A stretch of 64,000 nucleotides of DNA from NCBI RefSeq assembly GCF_000429025.1, contig NZ_KE386834.1:210741-274740 (forward strand), given 5' to 3'. The notes under the pieces are model-generated. The model had not been told where the DNA came from. It was given only the letters and a program-made list of their open reading frames with translations, and ran no database searches. The position numbers and the translations under genes were made by a program. Origin of the DNA: Actinospineispora spinosispora DSM 44797 (GTDB lineage Bacteria > Actinomycetota > Actinomycetes > Mycobacteriales > Pseudonocardiaceae). Of the stretch, positions 58,055 through 64,000 are shown in pieces (within the stretch, counting starts at the first letter, position 1; every line of letters starts with the position of its first letter).

Positions 58055-58168
58055 AGTTTCCGGCAGGACCCCACTCCGCTTCGCTCCGGGGGCCGCAACC
58101 GGAAACTTGGGCGGCTACGCCCTCGCTGACGCTTCGGGCTTCGCTGCCCTCGCTGGACGCGCGCTTGC
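58034..58168 (-). repeat. Long intergenic repeat, copy 2 (inverted, partial) with hairpin
   Basis: The reverse complement matches the 3' part of copies at 6581-6794 and 58479-58680. It includes the hairpin 58054-58108 (arms AAGTTTCCGG and CCGGAAACTT), a probable terminator. The first 21 bp are the end of the rhodanese gene. Confidence 0.8.
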
Positions 58169-58478
58169 TGCCGCGGCTTGGGAGCCGCCCCTGGTGCACT
58201 ACCCGCCTGCGGCGGAACGGCCTTCGGCCCGCTGTGCGAGGCCCGTTGTGACACACGGCGTCACCCCATGGTCGGTGCAGGGTGAGGTGGTCCCGCGTGC
58301 TGCGCATCCCACGACGAACACGTACAGCTACCGCCCGGCTACAACTCACCCAGCCATAACTAGCCCAGCCACGGTTCATCCGACTACGGTCAACTGGCCA
58401 CCATTAGCCGGGCGCGGGTGACCGGGCCACAGCCGCGACCGGCGCACAGTTCAACGGCAAGTCCACTTCCATACTTGG
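58169..58478. other. Gene-free spacer between two inverted repeat copies
   Basis: No convincing reading frame or RNA was seen. The part 58330-58400 is low in G and contains short related motifs (CAACTCACCCAGCC, CTAGCCCAGCC), unlike the surrounding sequence. Confidence 0.5.
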
Positions 58479-58680
58479 CTCCGCGAGTCTCCGCGTAGGG
58501 GGTTCAGTGCGACGCACTGCAAAGAACGCAACAGGCGAAGCAGAAGGTGAACAGTCAAGCGCGCGTCCAGCGAGGGCAGCGAGGCCGGAGCGAAGCGAGG
58601 GCGTAGCCGCCCAAGTTTCCGGTTGCGGCCCCCGGAGCGAAGCGGAGTGGGGTCCTGCCGGAAACTTTCGACGCGCGGGA
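58479..58680 (+). repeat. Long intergenic repeat, copy 3, with terminal hairpin
   Basis: It begins CTCCGCGAGTCTCC, contains CACTGCAAAGAACGCAAC, and ends in a hairpin (58613-58667) and CGACGCGCGGGA, as copy 1 does. It lies immediately upstream of the acyl-CoA ligase and must precede or include its promoter. Confidence 0.85.
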
Positions 58681-58688
58681 GCTGGCCG

Positions 58689-60227
58689 ATGATCACAGCA
58701 CTGTTGAGCCGCTGGGCGTCCGAGCGGGCGGAGCGGGAGGCGCTGCGCTACGGCGATTCGAGGTGGAGCTGGGCGGAGCTGGCCGATCGGGTCGCGCGCG
58801 CAGCCGCCGCTCAGCGCGCGGCCGGTCTGCGTCCCGGCGCCCGGGTCGCGGTGCTGGACTTCAACCATCCGTCCTGTCTGGAGACCACCCTGGCGTGTGC
58901 CCAGGTCGGCACCGCGAACGTGGTGGTCAACTTCCGGCTCACCCCGTCCGAGGTGGAGTACGTCCTCAACGACTCCGAGGCCGAGGTGCTGTTCGTCGGT
59001 CCGGAGTTCGCCTCGACGGTCGAGCAGCTACGGGACAAGCTGCCGAAGGTGCGCCGCGTCATCCATGTCGGCGGCGACGAGGACAGCTACGAGTCCTGGC
59101 TGGACGTCGAGCCCGACCAGGAGGTGCACCCGGCCGACCCCGACGACTGCTTCCTGCAGCTCTACACGTCCGGGACCACCGGCTTCCCCAAGGGTGCGAT
59201 GCTCACGCACCGGGCGATGGTCGCGCACTCGGCGAACGTGTCCGCGACGATCGGCGCCCAGCCGGACGACGCGTTCATGGTCGCCATGCCGCTGTTCCAC
59301 GTCGGCGGTTCGAGCTACGCGCTGTGCGCGCTGTACACGGGCGCCCGGATGGTGATGGTCCGGACGCCGGAGCCCGCGACGCTGCTGCGGCTGCTCGAGT
59401 CCGAGCGCATCACCCACTCGTTCTTCGTGCCCGCGCTGCTCGCGCTGATGGCGAAGGTCCCGGATGCGACGAAGCACGACTACTCGGCGCTGAAGGTGCT
59501 CTGCTACGGGGCCTCGCCGATGCCGCTGCCCGTGCTACGCGCGTCGATGAAGGTCTTCCCGAACGTGTTCATGCAGGTCTACGGGATGACCGAGGCGTGT
59601 GGCGTGGTGACGGTGCTCGGCCCGGAGGACCACGCCGAGGGCGCGCCCGAGCAGCGCCTGATCTCGGCCGGACAGCCGATGGACGGGGTGTCCATCGAGG
59701 TCCGCGAGCCGGCGACCGGCGAACCGGTGCCGACCGGTCAGCAGGGCGAGGTGTGGGTGCGCACCGAGCAGCTGATGAGCGGCTACTGGAACCGCCCTGA
59801 GGCCACCGCGTCGGCGATCGGCGAGGACGGCTGGTACCACTCCGGCGACGCCGGGCACTTCGACACCGACGGCTACCTCTACATCACCGACCGCATCAAG
59901 GACATGATCATCAGCGGCGGGGAGAACATCTACCCCGCCGAGATCGAACGGGTGCTCGCCGAGCATCCCTCGGTCGGTGACCTGACCGTGGTGGGTGTGC
60001 CGGACGACAAGTGGGGCGAGGTGCCCAAGGCCGTCGTGGTCGCCGCCGAGGGCCACACGGTCGACGAGGCCGAGCTGCTCGCCTACTGCCGCGAGCACCT
60101 GGCGTCCTACAAGTGCCCCAAGTCGGTCGACGTCGTCGACGAGCTGCCGCGCAACCCGACCGGCAAGATCCTCAAGAAGGACGTCCGAGCCCGCTACTGG
60201 GGTGGACGAGAACGCCAGACGGTGTGA
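58689..60227 (+). CDS. Acyl-CoA ligase (FadD3-like ANL family)
   Basis: This 512-aa AMP-forming ligase activates a carboxylic acid to its CoA ester. Motifs are LYTSGTTGFPKGAMLTH (P-loop), QVYGMTEACG, GYWNRPEATAS, SGGENIYPAEIERVL and the catalytic Lys in NPTGKILKK. The compact size recalls FadD3 of sterol-ring degradation, but the substrate is not provable. ATG 58689. Confidence 0.88.
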   Translation: MITALLSRWASERAEREALRYGDSRWSWAELADRVARAAAAQRAAGLRPGARVAVLDFNHPSCLETTLACAQVGTANVVVNFRLTPSEVEYVLNDSEAEVLFVGPEFASTVEQLRDKLPKVRRVIHVGGDEDSYESWLDVEPDQEVHPADPDDCFLQLYTSGTTGFPKGAMLTHRAMVAHSANVSATIGAQPDDAFMVAMPLFHVGGSSYALCALYTGARMVMVRTPEPATLLRLLESERITHSFFVPALLALMAKVPDATKHDYSALKVLCYGASPMPLPVLRASMKVFPNVFMQVYGMTEACGVVTVLGPEDHAEGAPEQRLISAGQPMDGVSIEVREPATGEPVPTGQQGEVWVRTEQLMSGYWNRPEATASAIGEDGWYHSGDAGHFDTDGYLYITDRIKDMIISGGENIYPAEIERVLAEHPSVGDLTVVGVPDDKWGEVPKAVVVAAEGHTVDEAELLAYCREHLASYKCPKSVDVVDELPRNPTGKILKKDVRARYWGGRERQTV

Positions 60228-60230
60228 TGT

Positions 60231-60296
60231 CAAGATCATCACCGCCTGAGGGCTGATCTCGCGCCGGAAAAGAGCCCTCACGCGGTGATGATCTTG
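60231..60296. terminator. Bidirectional terminator between ligase and DUF899 genes
   Basis: Arms of 24 nt (60231-60254, CAAGATCATCACCGCCTGAG... and 60273-60296) pair with one mismatch around a short loop. They separate convergent genes. Confidence 0.85.
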
Positions 60297-60299
60297 GGG

Positions 60300-60983
60300 T
60301 CAGCCCTCGCCGTACAGTTTGGCGATGGCGTCTGAGTCGAGCCAGCGGCTGTAGGTGGGGCCCTGTGGCCAGTCACTCGGCGAGTCCTGCCATTCCTCCT
60401 GGCGGCCGTAGGGCAGCAGGTCGACCAGGCCGAACAGGAAGCTGAGCTGCTCGGTGCCCCGGCCGTTGGTGTGCCAGGTGCGGTAGACCGTGTCGCCGTC
60501 GCGCAGGAACACGTTGACCCCGAAGCCCGCGCCCAGCGGCGCGTCGACGTCGGCGCCGAACGAGCTGTTCGCGGTCGAGTACCAGTCCATGGTGTTGCCG
60601 ACGCGTCGCTTGTAGGCCAGCGCCTCGTCGATCGGTCCCGGGGTCACGATGACGAACCGGGCGTCGAAACTGCCCAGGCCGTCGAGGCGGGTGAACTGAG
60701 AGGTGAACCCGGTGCAGCCGCCGCACTGCCATTCCTCGCCGGGGAACCACATGTGGTTGTAGACGATCAGCTGCGGGTGGCCGTCGAAGATCTCGGCGAG
60801 GGTGACCGGGCCGTTCTCGCCTTCGAGGGTGTAGGCGGGCATCTCGACCATCGGGAGCCGGCGCCGCTGCGCGGCGATGGCGTCGAGCTCCCTGGTCGCG
60901 GCCTTCTCCCGGTTCCGCAGCTCGTCCAGCTCACGGCGCCACGTGGCGGCGTCGACGACGGGCGGCAAGGCGTTCGTGGTCAT
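60300..60983 (-). CDS. DUF899 family thioredoxin-fold protein
   Basis: This 227-aa protein is of the DUF899 type. It has a thioredoxin-like fold with the CxxC WQCGGCTGFTSQFTRL and FGVNVFLRDGDTVYRTWHTN. Its role is unknown. ATG at 60983; it is divergent from the ABC ATPase. Confidence 0.85.
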   Translation of the reverse strand: MTTNALPPVVDAATWRRELDELRNREKAATRELDAIAAQRRRLPMVEMPAYTLEGENGPVTLAEIFDGHPQLIVYNHMWFPGEEWQCGGCTGFTSQFTRLDGLGSFDARFVIVTPGPIDEALAYKRRVGNTMDWYSTANSSFGADVDAPLGAGFGVNVFLRDGDTVYRTWHTNGRGTEQLSFLFGLVDLLPYGRQEEWQDSPSDWPQGPTYSRWLDSDAIAKLYGEG

Positions 60984-61113
60984 GGGATCTCCCTGGCTGC
61001 TCGGATCGCGTACCTGTGTTGACCCGCTTCGGCGTCGGAACTCATCGGGACTCTGTCAATTCACTCGAACGAGCGTATAGTCCTGTGTCCTGAGTCACTC
61101 TCGGAGTGTGGAC

Positions 61114-61782
61114 ATGGTGCAGCCGCTGATCAGGTTGTCCGGGGTCAGCAAGGTGTACCGGACCGGCGCCGAGGAGGTCCATGCGCTCGACCGGGTCGAC
61201 CTGACCGTGCACGCGGGCGAGTTCCTCGCGGTCATGGGGTCGTCGGGTTCGGGCAAGACCACGCTGATGAACGTGCTCGGCTGCCTCGACCCGCCGTCCG
61301 AGGGCAGCTATGTGCTCGACGGTGTCGACGTGAGCGGCTACAGCAAGCGGGAGATCGCGCGGGTCCGGGGACGCAAGGTCGGCTGCGTGTTCCAGTCGTT
61401 CAATCTGATCCCGCGCACCAGTGCCCTGCGCAACGTCGAGCTGCCGCTGGTGTACGCGGGTGTCGGTGATCGGGCGGAGCGGGCGAGGGAGGCGCTGCGG
61501 CAGGTCGGGCTGGGGGACCGGATGTCGCACGCGCCGAGCCAGCTGTCCGGAGGGCAGCAGCAGCGGGTGTGCATCGCGCGGGCGTTGGTCGCCGACCCGG
61601 CGATCCTGGTCGCCGACGAGCCGACCGGCGCGCTCGACGGGGTGACCGGCCGCGAGATCCTGACGCTGCTGGTCAACCTGCACAAAGCCGGCCGGACGAT
61701 CGTGCTGATCACCCACGAGAAGGAGGAGGCGCGGATGACCGACCGGGTCATCCAGCTGCGCGACGGCCGGGTGATCGACTAG
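61114..61782 (+). CDS. MacB/LolD-type ABC transporter ATPase, orphan
   Basis: This 222-aa ATPase has Walker A GSSGSGKTT, the MacB-type Q-loop CVFQSFNLIPRTSALRNVEL, the signature LSGGQQQRVCIARAL and Walker B LVADEPTGALD. No permease gene lies next to it. ATG 61114 has GGAG at good spacing; a GTG two codons upstream is less likely. The 3' end overlaps the convergent SDR gene by 4 bp. Confidence 0.88.
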   Translation: MVQPLIRLSGVSKVYRTGAEEVHALDRVDLTVHAGEFLAVMGSSGSGKTTLMNVLGCLDPPSEGSYVLDGVDVSGYSKREIARVRGRKVGCVFQSFNLIPRTSALRNVELPLVYAGVGDRAERAREALRQVGLGDRMSHAPSQLSGGQQQRVCIARALVADPAILVADEPTGALDGVTGREILTLLVNLHKAGRTIVLITHEKEEARMTDRVIQLRDGRVID

Positions 61783-62540
61783 TGGGCGGTCCACCCGCCG
61801 TCCACCGGGAGCGTGACGCCGGTCAGGTAGCCGCTGCCCGGATCGGCCAGCAGTAGGGCCGCGCCGGCCAGCTCCGTCGGCTGCGCCCAGCGCCGCATCG
61901 GGACCTCGGCCTCCAGGAACCGCCGCACCCGCGGGTCGTCGTCGATGCCCTCGTTGAGCGGCGTCCGGAACGGGCCGGGCGCCAGGGCGTTCACCGTGAT
62001 GCCGTGCTCGGCCAGCTCGACGGCGAGACTGCGGGTCAGCTGGACGACAGCGCCCTTGCTCGCCGCGTACCCGGACCGCCCCGCGGCGCCGACCAGGCCC
62101 AATGCGCTGGCCAGGGTGACGATCCTCCCGTACCCGGCCGCGCGCATCGGCTCGGCCGCCGCCCGGCAGGCCAGCCAGGTGCCCACCACGTTGACCTCGA
62201 GGCATGTGCGCAACGTGTTGACGTCGAGTTCCCCGAGCCCACCCCGGGCCTGCACGCCCGCACTGGTGACCAGCACGTCGAGGCGGCCGTGCTCGGACAC
62301 GGTGTCGTCCACCAGCCGCTGTACGGAGTCCTCGTCGGTGACATCGCACGCGACGCCCCGGACCGTGCGTCCGGTCCGTGCGGCGAGGTCCCGCGCGACC
62401 TGCCGGGACCGTTCGGCGTCGCGGCCGCACAGCACGACCTGCGCGCCCGCTTCGGCGAGCGCGGTGGCGATGGTCAGGCCGAGCCCGGCGGAACCTCCGG
62501 TCACGAGAGCGACGCGGCCGGCCTGCGAATCATTTGTCAC
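61779..62540 (-). CDS. Short-chain dehydrogenase/reductase
   Basis: This 253-aa SDR has the nucleotide loop TGGSAGLG and the catalytic YAASKGAV with a preceding Ser in LASALGLVGAAGR. PGPFRTPLNEG follows. Substrate unknown; proximity to the ligase and LLM genes might suggest a catabolic role. GTG start at 62540, divergent from the LLM gene with a 42-bp gap. Confidence 0.88.
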   Translation of the reverse strand: MTNDSQAGRVALVTGGSAGLGLTIATALAEAGAQVVLCGRDAERSRQVARDLAARTGRTVRGVACDVTDEDSVQRLVDDTVSEHGRLDVLVTSAGVQARGGLGELDVNTLRTCLEVNVVGTWLACRAAAEPMRAAGYGRIVTLASALGLVGAAGRSGYAASKGAVVQLTRSLAVELAEHGITVNALAPGPFRTPLNEGIDDDPRVRRFLEAEVPMRRWAQPTELAGAALLLADPGSGYLTGVTLPVDGGWTAH

Positions 62541-62582
62541 ACTGTTATTTAACTACGTGGGTTCGCCGACTAGGGTTGCGGC

Positions 62583-63611
62583 ATGAAACTGAGCACCCAG
62601 GTGATGTACGGCGGCAATCCGGTCGAGACGATCAACCAGGTCGTCGCGCTCGAACAGGTCGGACTGGACACGGTGTGGTTCGCCGAGGTCTACACGTTCG
62701 ACGCCCCGACGCTGATGGGCTACGTCGCGGCCAAGACCGAACGGGTGGAGATCGGCTCCGGCATCCTGCCGATCTACAGCCGCACCCCGACCCTGACCGC
62801 GATGACCGCGGCCGGCCTGGACTCGATCTCCGGCGGCAGGGCGATCCTGGGTCTCGGCGCATCCGGCCCGCAGGTCATCGAGGGCTGGCACGGCGTGCCC
62901 TACGACAAGCCGATCGCGCGCACCCGTGAGATCGTCGACATCTGCCGCAAGGTGTGGCGCCGCGAGGTCGTCGAGCACGACGGCCTCTACCAGCTGCCGC
63001 TGCCCAAGGACCAGGGAATCGGCCTCGGCAAGCCGCTCAAGCTGATCAACCACCCGGTGCGCGAGCGCATCCCGATCTGGCTGGCCGCGCTCGGCGACAA
63101 GAACGTCGAGATGGCCGCCGAGATCGCCGAGGGCTGGCTGCCGTTCGTCCTGTTCCCGGAGAAGCTCGACGCGGTGTGGGGCGACGCGCTGCGCGCCGGC
63201 AAGGCCAAGCGCGACCCCGCGCTGGGCGAGCTGCAGATGACCGGCGGCGGCATCCTCGCGCTGGAGGAGGAGCACTACGCGAACGCCGAGGCCGCCGCGC
63301 GCGGCCTGGCCGCGCTGTACATCGGCGGCATGGGCGCGAAGGGCAAGAACTTCTACAACACCGTCTTCCAGCGCTACGGCTACCCAGACGTCGCGGCTCA
63401 GGTCCAGGAGCTGTACCTGAGCGGCAAGAAGAACGAGGCGGCCGCCGCCCTGCCCGACGAGTTCATCTCGCACACCAACCTGATCGGCCCGCCCGAGTTC
63501 GTGAAGGAACGGATCGCCGCCCTGCGCGAAGCCGGGGTCACCCACCTGCACGTGAACCCCGTGGGTTCCGACCCGGTGAAGCTGATGGCCCAGCTGAAGG
63601 AATGGCTGTAG
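62583..63611 (+). CDS. LLM class F420-dependent oxidoreductase
   Basis: This 342-aa protein belongs to the luciferase-like family: MKLSTQVMYGG, TVWFAEVYTFDAPTLMGYVA and SGILPIYSRTPTLTAMTAAG are typical of the F420-dependent branch. Mycobacterial relatives such as Rv3520c lie near sterol genes. ATG at 62583. It is followed by two palindromes. Confidence 0.9.
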   Translation: MKLSTQVMYGGNPVETINQVVALEQVGLDTVWFAEVYTFDAPTLMGYVAAKTERVEIGSGILPIYSRTPTLTAMTAAGLDSISGGRAILGLGASGPQVIEGWHGVPYDKPIARTREIVDICRKVWRREVVEHDGLYQLPLPKDQGIGLGKPLKLINHPVRERIPIWLAALGDKNVEMAAEIAEGWLPFVLFPEKLDAVWGDALRAGKAKRDPALGELQMTGGGILALEEEHYANAEAAARGLAALYIGGMGAKGKNFYNTVFQRYGYPDVAAQVQELYLSGKKNEAAAALPDEFISHTNLIGPPEFVKERIAALREAGVTHLHVNPVGSDPVKLMAQLKEWL

Positions 63612-63638
63612 CAGCCGGGTGACGTCGCAGACCCTGAC

Positions 63639-63674
63639 GTTGCGTCGCAGACACTGCACCGTCTGCGACGCAAC
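63639..63674. repeat. GTCGCA-family palindrome copy 5
   Basis: Arms GTTGCGTCGCAGAC and GTCTGCGACGCAAC pair perfectly around ACTGCACC. It lies 27 bp after the LLM gene and is likely its terminator. Confidence 0.82.
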
Positions 63675-63740
63675 ACCACCCTCTGCAACTCCGTGACGCC
63701 TGTGGCGGGTGTGACCCTCCCGCAACCTCGCACACCCTGA

Positions 63741-63778
63741 TGCTGCGTCGCACACGTCCGAACATGTGCGACACAGCA
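63741..63778. repeat. GTCGCA-family palindrome copy 6
   Basis: TGCTGCGTCGCACACGT pairs with ACATGTGCGACACAGCA with two mismatches; outer arms CGCACAC and GGTGCGC extend it. A second family member only 66 bp after copy 5. Confidence 0.78.
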
Positions 63779-63900
63779 CCACGGTGCGCAAAGTCGGCCG
63801 GGCCGGGCGCGGCCCGGCGCGGGGCGCGGCGCAGCCGTGGCCCAAGAGAGCGCGATCGGCCCGCCAGCACCACGGCGGACACGCACTCTGCCCCGTTCCC

Positions 63901-63940
63901 CGCGATCCTGGCCCGCACTTGGCGTGGTCGGGCGGTGTCA
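63901..63940 (-). repeat. 40-bp dispersed repeat, copy B
   Basis: The reverse complement matches 6373-6412 at 38 of 40 positions. The region 63779-64000 has no visible gene apart from this repeat. Confidence 0.85.
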
Positions 63941-64000
63941 ACCCGGAACCCTCGCCCCCGAACGCGTGCAACCAGGAACGAGCGCGAGGCCGGCGCCAGC

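Noticed and set aside
58330..58400. Possible tandem repeat or CRISPR-like array
   Set aside because: The short motifs are irregular and there are no evenly spaced repeats or cas genes.
61114..62540. Permease partner for the orphan ABC ATPase
   Set aside because: The next gene is a short-chain dehydrogenase on the other strand; no membrane protein is encoded nearby.
62541..62582. KstR-type sterol operator before the LLM gene
   Set aside because: The sequence has an AAC ... GTT pair but not the spacing of the known palindrome.

Overview
This window is high-GC actinobacterial chromosome. The gene content (actinobacterial 2-oxoglutarate decarboxylase KGD, F420-type flavin enzymes, DUF5753 XRE regulators, DUF6104 and a group 1h NiFe hydrogenase) and the style of the intergenic repeats suggest a member of the Pseudonocardiales such as Amycolatopsis or a relative. 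That placement is inference. No tRNA, rRNA, CRISPR array, transposase or phage gene was seen.

Layout. 1-2666: 3' part of a quaternary-amine (OpuC-type) ABC importer operon. 2715-6355: serine hydrolase/TetR and ArsR/quinone-oxidoreductase divergent pairs. 6828-9376: secreted parallel beta-helix lipoprotein and an amidase. 9460-25220: a complete hydrogenase locus. It has a forward arm (PadR, SIS protein, HypC-like protein, second SIS protein, HypF), a small gene under an IdeR/DtxR-type iron box, a methyltransferase, and a long reverse operon read from the structural genes: small subunit, large subunit, NifU-like protein, DUF5947, DUF6084, hypothetical, protease, HypC, HypD, HypE, HypA, HypB. 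The Cys-to-Asp change in the proximal-cluster motif marks the actinobacterial, atmospheric-H2 type. 25463-29132: four tightly coupled genes, two small helical proteins, a soluble 926-aa ATPase with three FtsK/HerA-like modules of which only the middle one has an intact P-loop, and another helical protein. This looks like a minimal relative of type VII secretion or a DNA/protein pump of unknown role and is the best candidate for a poorly described system.

29184-30787 is a 1.6-kb segment bounded by about 210-bp inverted repeats and carrying a DUF6104 gene, a broken LysM gene and a membrane-anchored crystallin-like protein. 30847-39681 holds KGD, a GNAT acetyltransferase, a fused ABC exporter and a cysteine-less HesB-like protein. 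39995-41872 is a DUF6879/XRE-DUF5753 regulatory cassette. 41995-51437 is histidine utilisation: IclR regulator, HutH, NCS1 permease, HutU, M20 amidohydrolase, HutF, HutI, giving histidine to glutamate by way of formylglutamate. 51482-56881 contains a PPOX flavoprotein, MalQ, an ABC-2 exporter and an esterase. 57045-58054 is a cysteine leader peptide followed by a cysteine dioxygenase-like protein and a rhodanese. 58689-63611 has an acyl-CoA ligase, DUF899, a lone ABC ATPase, an SDR and an LLM oxidoreductase.

At least four families of dispersed intergenic repeats run through the window. They act as terminators, several supply the stop codons of their neighbours, and two sit inside operons where they are translated as part of HutF and DUF5947. 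Recruitment of these palindromes into coding ends is the most unusual feature of the window at large scale.
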